Shown piece after piece: positions 29,657 to 41,600 of a stretch of DNA of 64,000 nt. Within the stretch, counting starts at the first letter, position 1; every line of letters begins with the position of its first letter. This DNA comes from Symbiodinium natans (Eukaryota > Sar > Dinophyceae > Suessiales > Symbiodiniaceae). The translations under genes were made by a program, and so were the position numbers. Under the pieces are notes generated by a model that saw only the letters and a program-made list of their open reading frames with translations, made no database searches and was not told the origin of the DNA. Location: contig CAJNDS010002600.1 of assembly GCA_905221605.1 (NCBI GenBank), positions 257,501 through 321,500 on the forward strand, read 5' to 3'.

Positions 29657-32600
29657 GAGCCTGAGCCGCCAAAAGTGCTTAGGGTGTTTACGCGGTAAGG
29701 GCTTCTAGGGCACATACCCTTAAGAACTATGAACTGTGCTTCTGTTTTGCCTCTTGAAACCCCAAGAGCACTCAAACCCTCAAACCCTAAAACCCATCCC
29801 GCGTCGCGCGTAGCAAGGCCCACAGACCTCACAAAACAGCCCTCGAAGCCCCAACAAATCCATAACACGAGTCTGCGATCCCTTGCTTTACCGCCCTGAA
29901 GAGCATCCCAAAGCCCCAGACACACTAGGACCCCTTCCTCCCCTTCTTAGTTCTTACTCGCTTCCCCTTACAATATCCCTTCTTGAAACCCCAAAAAAGG
30001 GCGCCCTTTTGGGTTCCTACGCCACTCTTGGGTCTCGCACAACCAGCCCACCCAAGGAAGGGTGCCCCGGCCTGCTATGTGGACAGCCAGACGAGGATCC
30101 TGGGTCATGACAACGTGGCCTTGGGCACCTGGGTAGACTCTGGGGATATTTTATGTAGTTTCCTTTCTTGGGTGGTACATGGTGGTACTTGGTATTTAGT
30201 GGTTTAAGAGCCTTGTAGAGGATCTTGTTCAAGAATTGCTTCGCTTGCTCAGGAATCATGTTTCATGAGGTCTCTCATATTGAATTTAAGGGCCAGCCTA
30301 GGCCCGATCACTCCGCAGTACTGCGCGCAGCTGTGCGCGAACGGCAAGTTCGCGCTGGCCGGCACGGAGTTTGGGTCGGAGTGCTACTGCGGGGACGCGT
30401 TGAACACGCCGACCCCGCAGAAGTCCGCGAATTGCAGCACGGCCTGCAACGGGGATGGCCAGCAGCAGTGCGGAGGCTATTGGTCCATCGCCGTGTTCAA
30501 GGTGAACTGCTCGGGTTCGCCCGAGCCGCCGCCCAAGGGCCCGCCAAGGCTCGTGAACCTAGGACCCGGAGTATGAACCCTTATCTCCTTTTTTCAGGGT
30601 TGGGTTCCCTTGTATTCCCCTTGAAGCCCAAATGGGGTAGCCTTTTTATTCCTAGGTTACTTTTCGCTCAAGGAACCCATGCCTCGGCGACACGAAGTTC
30701 TCGAAGATGCCCTTCTGCAACGCCTCCCTGGCCATCGACGAGCGCGTGGCGGACGCCGTGAAGCGCATGACCCTGAAGGAGCCGGTGTGGCGTCGTACAT
30801 GCCACAGAGCACGGTGGTGCACTAAAGTCGATTAAAGTTAAACTTCTGAACCCCTGCATCCCGGAAGCAAACGCTTTGAGGTTGTTTGGCTGATGTCTGG
30901 GGTGTAGGATGTCTTCAAGTGTGTATAGTTGCAGGGCTCGGGTAGTGAGACCGCTTCGCCTTTTGCCGCCCTCGGTGCTTGTCATAACTCTAAATGGGGG
31001 TTTACGAACATTAGGGCCCCTCCCCAGTAGCGCGATTCAGTACGATCCCATTGTAATATGGGCCCCAATGAGGTACCCCGGTATCGTAAACCCGCAAATG
31101 TGCAGGAGAAGATCGGGGCGCTTGGGACGGACACCCCGGCCATCACCTCTCTGGGCCTGCCAAGGTACAACTGGTGGTCCGAGGCTTCCAGTGGGGTTGC
31201 GGATGCTGGGAACTTGCAGACCACCAAGTTCCTGGACCATAGTTGGCAACAAACATCAATCCAAGCTGATCTGTTTTCATGGGGGGGCCCTCAGTATGAT
31301 ATGCTTAAGAGTAACCCTAAACCCTAAACCCTAAACCCTATACACCCTAAACCCCCAACTTTAAACCCTAGATGGCCCCGGGAACGGTTGAGGTTCCCTT
31401 ACCCCATCACCACCGGCATGAGCTTCAACCGAAGCCTTTGGACGCTGGTGGGCCGCCAGATCGGCCGGGAGGCACGCGCGGCGATGCGCCCCGGACCCCA
31501 TGAGCTGATAGGGTTTAGGGTTTAGGGTTTAAGGTTTGGGGTTTAGGGATTAGGGTTTAGGTCTATAGGGTTTAGTGTGAATGATCCCCGAACCACAGCA
31601 CGTTTTGGGGACCCCTTTGTGTCGGCTCCGCCGCACATCGGGGAAACCACATTAGAACGCCGTGGCCTGTTCACCACATTGGCTCAAGAACCCTTAGAGT
31701 GAAGGTCACCCATAGGTTAGAAGTAAGCGCAATAGCGTAACTGGAAACCGCCCGGGTGCACGAGACGGAGACGGAAGGCGAACGCCAGTACAGAAAACAA
31801 GTGCGAGACCATTTGGCTGGTGAGGAGCCAAAGCGTAGTGCAAGCAACTACCCGACCTCACGCAGGTTATCAGCCGTATAGCGGTTGCGATTTCTTGCGA
31901 CTACTGTACGGGCTGAGCTATGGCACTGCCAACCTCGTCGTCGAGTGCCGACACAACCATGACCTTCGGTGATGGTGATGCTATTGCTGCACCTGCGTTG
32001 GGCGAAAGCACAGGCTGCGCCGACACAGATGCAGTTACGTCATCAGATGACGCTGTTGAGATGGTTGCGGTTGCGAAGGCACCCGCTAGAACTAGAAGTG
32101 GGTTGAGCGTGTTACGTGAAGATGGAAACTCGAAGATGAGTCAAGTTTCACGCCTCAGATCCACTTCCAGACCATCATCGGAACGAACATCAAAGAGATC
32201 CAACACTCCAAGTACTCCACGACGAAGAAGAGGTACTTCTCCACGGATCTCTCCACGATCCTCGCCGGACGCCGGACGACCGGAAACGTCACCGCGAAGA
32301 GGGTTCGGTGGCCCTCTTTTGGGTACCGGCCTCCCCAGTTCGGAACCTCCGGCTGGCGGTAGGGGCGGGCTTGATTCGGGTCCCCCGGTCGAGTCTGCTA
32401 ACCCTCTAGCGGAACGAATCCGGGAAGAAGGCGAAAGGCGGGAGATGGAAGAGGTCATTGCCATGTTGCGACTGAAGATTGAGGAGATGCAACAGGAAGA
32501 CTATGGGGCATCACTCAGGATCGAGCAGCTAGAACGCGAACGTGATCAAAACGCGCAACTGGCAGCCCATATCCACCAACGTCACGAAGCTACACTCGCG

Positions 32601-35600
32601 GAACGTGAGCAAGTCGTTGGCGCCACGATCGCAACACTGGAGCAACATGCTGCCGACAATCATCACCAAGCAACGATGACTCAGGAGCAGTTGATGCACC
32701 AGCAACGCGAGATGGCGCAGTACATGGTCAACGTGGAAGAAGCGGCCCATGGTGAAGGAAACACAATAGCTCGAGAATACCAGCGACTTACCGAGGAGCT
32801 GAACATTCGAGCACATGAAAATCTGAGAAGGCGAGCCGATCTACAACAAGCCGAAGTTATTGTGGCTCAGATGGAAGATCAACTGCGAACCTCCGAGTTT
32901 GCACATGAAGCATCCGAAAGACAGAAAAGTGAGATGCGAGAATATGCTCATCATGAGAGCGTGGCATTACAGGATGAACGCGATCAAACCAGGCTCTTGA
33001 ATGTGAACATTCATGGCGTCATCGTTCAGTACCACGAGGAAGAAGAAAGAGCGACTGCTTTGAGACAAGCCGTGCACGAAATGGAGCAGCGATGGGAAAG
33101 CCAACATGCTTCGTTGCCCAGCATCCATCAGGAGCTGCAGAGGGTACGAACGGAATGCCAATCTCATGAAGACATCAATCGACGACTGACGTCAGAACTG
33201 GATGCTGCGAGACAGGTTCAAACGTACAACCGACCTACGTCAGCCGGAACGTCTGAGTGGGATAATGTTTCTTCTGTGCCTAGGGTAGGTGTGCATAATT
33301 CGCGTCCACAAAGCGTTCAATCCCGTTCGGGAATAACCCAAGCCTACAGCAGTCCTGAAGAAGTTGATCACGACGTACCAATGTCATCTACGACGGAGTC
33401 AAGGTTCAAGACATGGGTCCAGAACACCATTCCAGGGATGGGTTCGGCTTCGCCGGCTCATACCCAGGGTGGAGGTGCCTCGAAGGAGGGTTCGGGTCCC
33501 CCGGCTCTTCCCACGAGGCCATCGTTGTTCGGAGGACCGCCCATTCCAGTGACAGAAAGCCGACCGACTTCTACAAGGACATCGCTGTTTGGTGGACCTC
33601 CTGTTACCGTTCCAGGAAACCCATCAGTTCCTAACACGGTTCCGGGAAGGGTGTTCGCAACAGGTTTGCTGGACCTACCTCCTGGCTTGGCTACCAGACC
33701 ATACACCTCACAGTTGCTTGCTGATCCACCTAAGGCGTCCACGTCATATCAGTGTGAACGACAACCATTGCGTTCGCAGCATGCAGGCGAGATGACGCCT
33801 GGAATGGCTTCAGAAATTCCTCCGAATGCTCACAATCATCCTCAAGATCCTCGTGCGACCGCTTCGACAGCTGTTCAGCAAGAAGCTCTACGAAGGCAAA
33901 TGGATGAACTTCGGGAAGAAATGAGCAGAATGAGAGACACCGAAGCTCGTCTACGTCGCGAACGAGATCAATGGCGCATAATTGCTGAAGAACAGGAGCA
34001 AGAGAATGAGGGTGAAGAGGAAGAGAATGAGGAGGAAGGCGAACCAGAAGAGGACGGAGACAAAACCGACCCTGGATCCTGGAAGCCAATCAAGAAAGGA
34101 GGTGGAGGAGGTGATGGTGGTGGCGATCCAGACTCTTCTCCCCACGGTGGTGGCGGAGGAGGTGGCGGTGGATCTGGACCCGAAGATGGACTTGATTACA
34201 CCGAAGGACCAAAGATATCCCGAAGAGAAGCCGACAAGATCAACATTCCTGCGTTTCCCAAGGTCACTCACTTGGACGCTTGGCAGGCAGCAGTCACCAC
34301 AAACGTTCTGGCCGCGTGTGCAGATACCAACCAAAGCGACTGGATCAAATGGCTGCAAGAATCTTTCAAGCCGATGCCGGATGCTGAAGGGCTCAATGAC
34401 TCGGGACACGTCAAGTTCAGAAGCATCGACGTGAAGCTGGCAAGTGCGATGACCCTCATGTTGCGGAATGCCGGAGATCAAGCAGCCGATCTGTTCTTGG
34501 AGGTGAACCTTAAATCAAACGCGTACATTCGCGGAAACGAATACAAGGTTCTAAAGGGACGACAGATCATTGCGATGATGATGGAAAGCTTTCGCACACG
34601 GGATCGACTTGACATGGTTTACACGATCGACTACCTGACCAAGTTGCAGTACCCAGGTGACAACAAGATTGCCGCATTCAAAGCAACGTGGCTAGAGATC
34701 ATCTCTCGGATTCGACCTGAAGATGTACCTTCCACGAATGCCCTCCGCGACATCTTATACCAGAAGATATCAGGATCCTCTGAGATGAACATGGAGCTCA
34801 AGCTTTACTATGACATCAAGAGCTATGACGATCCAGAGAGATCACATGATATGCTGCTGAGGATCATGGACCGGGCGGTGCAGAGGAGAAGAGAGAAGAG
34901 GAACCTCAACGAGACACAACATGGTCTGAACCAGATGGTTGCTGGGAAGGACCTGCTTGCTGCACCAGCTAGGCCCGATCCCAAAGGGCCTCCCTCATCC
35001 GCGCCAGACAAGGATAAGAAGAAGAAGACGAATGAGAGAGGCAAGGACAAAGAAGCTGCGGATGCTGCGCCTGTACTCCCAAAGGGTAAAGCAAAGGCAC
35101 ACGAGAAGGACAAGAAGAAGGGGAAAGGTAAAGGCAAAGAACGATCCCGATCTCCTTCATCATCACGATCGCTGACCGACAAGGAGAAGGCGAAGATTCG
35201 TTGCAAATTTCACTTCGGAGGAGGATGCAATGCAGGAAAGAATTGCAAATGGAGTCACAAAGACACGGACAGAGGAAGGCCGTCTTCACGAGATGATAAG
35301 AACCAGAGAGCGCGAAGCCCATCATCAAAACCATCGGAACGACCTTGCTTTCAGTGGAGCAAGAACGGATCCTGCAGCCGAGAGAATTGCCCTTTCAAGC
35401 ATGACCCGGCTAAGGCAGCGCCCGCAACCGGGGAAGCCGACGCGAACGCGAAGGCAAAGGCAAAGGCGAAGGCGAAGGACAAGAAGAAGAAGCCTGAACC
35501 TGCCGCACCCGCGATTGCGATTCGAGGTTTGCCTGCAGTACCTGTTCTTCGATCCCTGGATGATGGCGACGGTGATTCTGACGATGAGTCAATTGATGGC

Positions 35601-38600
35601 GACGCAGCGTCAGATTGCTCCACCGACGATGAGATCGGATCTTATCACAGAGACGTCAAGGACCTCAAAGTTTCCTTTGAACAGGGAACGAAGTTCGCGT
35701 CATCGAAGCCGAGGCGATCACACAAAGATAGAGGATTCGCCCCACGACTTTTCACTGAAGCGAACCTGAAGCACGAAAACCACATCTCGGAGGTCGAGTA
35801 CGAGAAGCACAAAGCAAGAGCTAGGGCTCGATTGATGGAAGATATGTGTCTGGGCAAAGATGGAGGATGCATACCAGTTAGGATTCCAGGAACCGAGAAG
35901 GTGATTATGTTCAAGTTCGACAACAAGAAGGGGAAGTTCCATGAAAGAGCCTTGAGCGTTGATGAGAGCCGTAAGGAACTGATGAAGAACCCGAACATGT
36001 GTATGGTCCAACCAGAATTTATCCGCAGGAAGCTGAAATTCATCATGGACACAGGATGCGGACATGACCTTATCTCTCTAGAAAAGGTCGCCAAACACGG
36101 CATCGACACTACTATGGATTGCGAATCTACATCGTTCCAGACGGCGAATGGTGTCACTATGACTAACCAGACGGCGGAGTTCTTGACGAAATCCTTCAAG
36201 GAGCCCATCAAAGCACATGTGTTGGAGAATACACCTTCTGTGCTGTCAGTTGGGAAGAGATGCATGCTTCATGGCTATTCCTTTGTGTGGCCCGCAGGAC
36301 GTCCACCATTTATGGTGAACGATGCTGGCGAGAGGATACAATTCTTCGTGCAAGGAGACATCCCCTATGTCAGAGTGGGAAGCAAAGTGCCAAAGCCCAT
36401 GAGGAACCCGAAGCGATGGAAGTGTTCCGCTTGGTGCAGAAGTACAAGGACAAGGTGGACGATGATACCGACGACGATTCGACGTATGTTGCGGTACCAG
36501 GTCTTGACGACATCGGCGAGGAGATCCCCGACGTAGCTTCCGAAGCTGACGAAGAAGAAGATGGCGAAGTGGTCGAAGGAGATGAAGCTCGTGAAGATGA
36601 ACCACAAGCCGAACTTCCAGGTGAAGCTGAGGACGACGCACAGGAGATCGACGTAGAAGGTGACGAATCTGGTCCAGATAGGAGGGCGAAGGTCGGCACC
36701 TTGAAGGCCGAAGCGAACACCTTGGCTCATCTTTGTACCCATCGATTCCGGAATCCTTATTGCGATGCGTGCGTGAGAGCAAAGATGAAGCATTTCAGAA
36801 CCCAAAAGGGAGCGTTCAAACGAGAAGTCAATGAGTGGGGTGACTTGGTGACGTTCGACTTTGTGGATATGGGAAAAGCCACGGACAAGGGGGTGGGTCT
36901 TGACGACGAGCTCCGTGAAATCCTGGTATTCCGCGACGTGGCCACGAAGGTGGTCGCAGCATATCCCACAATCTCCAGAGAAGAAGGAGAAGTTGTACGA
37001 TGTATGAAGAGATTCATGGGAAAGAAGAAAGTGAGACTGGCATATAGTGACTGCGCAGATGAGTTCATCGCAGCGATGAACAAGCTCAAAATTCCATTGG
37101 ATCACTCGTTGCCAGGGCGTCCTATGAACAACTCTCTGGCGGAAAGGACCAACCAGTTCGTCATCACTGCTACAGCCACGTCGTTGCTGCATGCAGGGCT
37201 ACCTGCGAACTATTGGCCCTATGCCTTGAATTGCGTCACTCACAATCTCAACGCCGAGGATGTGGATGGTGAGTCGGCGTGGCAGAGAATGTCTGGGAAA
37301 GAATTCCCGGGAAAGTTGATTCCGTTTGGAGCAAAGGTCTACTTCAAACCGACCGAGACCCGTGAACCAACATATGGTGGAAAGTTTGACCCGAAGGGAA
37401 TACCCGGCATTTTCGCAGGGTATGTCCTTAACGCGGGGCAAACATGGTCACGAAAGTATCGGGTGTGGGACATGAAGGAGTTCGCGAATGCCAACTTTGC
37501 GCATGATGCGAAAGTGCCTCGCAAGCTTCAAATTCCCTACATCACCGAACGGGTCATCATGCCGGATGAAATTGCCTTTCCGCTCAAGCTCGAGTACGAG
37601 AGAATGAACGGAACACTTGAAGGACTGAAAGAAGGAAAGGATCTCGGAGGAAAAGAAATCAAGGACAAGCCACCAGGAGGAGGTGACGACGACGATGATG
37701 ACGACAATGGCGATGATGGTGGTGACCTACCTGATCGCCAAGAACGCGTCAAAGCCATGGAGAAGGAAATGCTCGACTATGTCATGGAGAACGATGACAT
37801 TGTGCCTGATCTTTCAGAATTTCCAGATGATCAACCCGGTGAACCTCGCGAAGGACCAGCCTTGGAATCTGAAGATGCCAAAGCCCTCAGATTGATTGGC
37901 GATGCCATTCTCGACAGTGCAGGAAGGGTACCACAGAGCGAAGGAGTACCGGATGCTGCTTCGGATCCTCCGAGCAGCAAAAGGGAAACTAAGCGTGGTA
38001 CTCCCCCCAAACCCGTTTCGGAACCTCCGGACGGCAAAGGGGAACCTGCATCGTCATCACGCGGTCCAACGGGGCGTGCTATTCCGGACATTGACGAGAC
38101 CGACCCTGCGTTCATCATCGCAAAGCTCAAGGAAGCTGGACTCATCGGACCTGAACCTGAGTTCTGGAAGTTCGGTACTCCCGGCGACGGTCGTGTCTAC
38201 ATCAATGACGACGGCGAACCTTGCAAGATCGACAAGCGGGGGGCTCCGTTCAAGATTGGGAGTGATGGTAGAAGATTACTACCCTCCACACGTCCGAAAG
38301 GGAAGTTCACTCCTGAAGAATGGCACAAGCTCGGAAGCGAAGGAAGGAAGATCGAACTTAAGAAGATCAAGAAGGTCGAAGAGAAGGAGGCCAAGAAGGC
38401 TCGCAAGAAGGAGGCCAAGGAGAAGAAGAAAGGCAAAGAGCATAAAGACGCACTCGTTGCATCGTTGGAGGCATTACTTCCCAAGGTCGTACCTGCGGAG
38501 AAGATGGACTTCAGGGCGGGGACGACTACTGGATGGACATGGTGCGAGGAACAGGTGACGCAGATTGCCACAGAGATGTTTCTGGACGACGTGCTGCCTG

Positions 38601-41600
38601 CTCTTCCAAGTGAATTGGCAGAGTTCGGATTGAGAGCTCCTCGCATGCCATGCGTGTCATCAACCAAAGAGAAACACAGAGAGAAACTTGCATGTGCAGC
38701 GCCGTGCTTCAATGCCATGGTTACACGTCCAGTCAACCGCAAGGAGATGTACGAGAATCCCAAAGCCATGGAGGCGTTCATGAAAGAATGGAAAGGCTTA
38801 TGGGATCAGGAAGTCTTCGACTTTAGCCAAGTGCGGGAGTATGACGACGTGGTCAGAGAAGCCAAGAAGTCCAATGCGAAGGTGCACATGGCAAGAGTGC
38901 ATGGTCTCATCTATGAAAAGAACTATCAGCTCAAAGAAGGGGACCCTGCAAGGAAGTTCAAAGGAAGAGGTGTGCTACTCGGAGATCAAGTCAAAGATCA
39001 AAATATGGAAGCAGCGCTGTTCCAGGATCTCGGAAACTCTCCGGCAACCTTTGATGCATCTCGTTGGGCAGACTTCTACGGGTGCTTACCCGGGAACGAC
39101 GTTCAGATGGCGGATGCTATCCAGGCCTACATTCAGGCTAAGTTGACGGGGACTCCGTGCTGGGTTGAACTTCCAGACGAGGCTTGGCATCCTTCGGTAA
39201 GCCGGAGGAAATTTCGCAGACCAGTCTGCAGGCTCGTGAAAGCACTCTATGGGCATCCGGACGCTGGTACAATGTGGGAACAACATTGTCACACCGCAGT
39301 CCAGAAGATGGGTTTTGCACCAGTTGGTGAGGAATGGCCATCTCTTTACTTCCATGCAGGAATGAAGCTCCTATTGGTCATCTATGTCGACGACCTGAAG
39401 CTCGCCGGTCCGGCGGAGAACCTCCCGAAGGGGTGGAACATGCTTCGCAAGGAACTTCGTCTTGAGGAGGAAACTCCGCTTGGTTTGTATTTGGGATGTC
39501 GAATCTCAAAGGGAGAGGCCAAACTTCACGACAACACCAAGGTGCGAACTGTCACTTATGACATGGAGACCTATCTCGAAATGACAGTGCAAAAGTACTG
39601 TGAAACCACGGGATTTCCTGTGGACAAGTTTAAGAAGGTACCATCTCCCAGTCCAGTTGAAGAAACCAAGAATCACCCGGCTAGGGCGCCTTGTCATCCA
39701 GGTGCTGCAAGCCATCGGTGTCAATGGTGCGGACACACCATGCCTGTCGATAAGGGCGGACGGCTTCTACCTCCACCACCGGTTCCCAAGGGCCCACAGG
39801 AAACGGAACTCGATGAGGCACAAAGGGGTACTCTTGCCCCGCATGCGGCGAGCATCCTCATGAAGTTGCTCTACGCTGCAAGAATTTGCAGGTTTGATTT
39901 GCTGCGAAGCATAAACAACCTTGCGCGACGCATTACAAAATGGTCCAAGAAGGAGGATGCGGCTCTGCATCATTTGATGTGCTACGTCCATCAGTCCAAA
40001 AGTCATAAGATGATCGGATGGGTCGGCGATTCCATGGATGCTACTTCCATAGGGTTGTATGCGGATGCGGATTACGCTGGTTGTGGCGAGAGTTTGCGTT
40101 CTACTTCGGGGGCTCATATGCACATTCAGGGACCGCACACACGGTTCCCGTTGGCAGGTGTCAGTAAACGACAGGGTTGTGCCAGCCACTCTACTCCCGA
40201 AGCGGAAACTGTGGCTGCGGATTATGCTATGTCGCGTATTGGCATTCCGGCCATCACATTATGGCGTTTGATTGGGGGCAAAGATCCTAACTTCGTGTTC
40301 TACGATGACAATCAAACGATGATCGGCGTGGTCCGCACAGGCAAGAACCCTACGATGCGCCATTTGGAACGCTCGCACGGGATCTGCATTGCGTGGATGC
40401 ACGAGGTGTTCCAGGAGGGATACGTGTCTCTGGCTTACGAGGTCACCGCCAAAATGGCGGCCGATATCCATACGAAGGCTTTTAAGGACAACGTCTCCTG
40501 GGCTCACGCGTGTCAGCTAATTAACATCATGCCTCCCACGATGATTTCTAGCGTTGAGGTGATGGACATGATGAAGGCTACACACCAACAATCGGCTGAT
40601 GAGAAAGGTCATCAGCACTACTCGTTTAAGAACGAGGTTCCCTGTTTTCCTTACACGCAAACGCCTATCCTGCCCCAGGAGCTGTATAGGGCCGGTTTGT
40701 CCAGTAAGGAGGGTGTCCAGGAAACGGACAGTACTGATCCGATCTTGGTGGTGAAGTTCCCGCGTATGCTCCGCGGCGTCCCCAATGCTGTGCGACCGGG
40801 GAAGTATTTGCGGTCCACGTGGATTCTGCGTGAAGGGCAATGGCATCGTATCGAGGATGAGGTCCCTATCCCGTCGGAACCTCAGAAATTCGATCGGTAT
40901 GTCGAACGCGCCGTGTTTCAGTATCACTTCCAACGGGGCTCGGCGGCGGCGACGCGTGTGCACCGCGCCGCGTCGCCTGCCGTGTCTGCGTTCCCGGTGC
41001 CTGCCTGCTCGCGTTGTCGCGTTCGCGATTCGCCCGCGCTCTGTCGGCAAGTGTGCGACTTGGTGGTCCGCGCCGCCCATGGGGGGTATGGGGGTGTTTT
41101 TCGCGCTGGGTCTGAAGGCATGGGGGGTGATCTCAACGAAATTCCTGCGCTCGAATCTACCGTCGTTGCTGTTGCGCGCGCCGCAAAAGAAGCAGGTTTT
41201 CCTCAATCTACATTCGTGCCCGAATTCGTCGAGGTGACTCGTGCTGAGACTGGTAATCATGAAGTCGTTTTCCAGGACAAGCACGGGAAGGAGATGTTTA
41301 AGGCACGGGGTGACTCGCTTAGCGGGGCTGTAGGATTTTCCATGACGATCAAAGCTTCGGATGTCGGAAGCAACAGCCCTCGCGTGTGGTTGCTCGTAGG
41401 TCTGGAAGAGGAGAACTGGTGGCAAACGTATGCGCCGCCGGACGTCAACATCGTATGCGTACCGGAAGCGGACGCACGCGGCGCCTACCAGTACTGCAAA
41501 GATATCATTAAATGGTCGTTCAAGGATCTTCAGAACGTTCTGTTCATAGGAGCAGGGGCGCTGAATCGAGCTTCATGGCTTGATGTCGATCCTAGAGAAC

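Noticed and set aside
30779-31105. GC donor instead of GA at the end of GH3 exon 4
   Set aside because: A GC cut at AAGGA|GCC would need a non-AG acceptor to keep frame; CTGAAG|GAGCCG with CAG|GAG fits.
32141-38145. Minus-strand open frames opposite ORF1 and ORF2
   Set aside because: Antisense shadows of strongly biased codons; the plus strand carries the recognisable domains.
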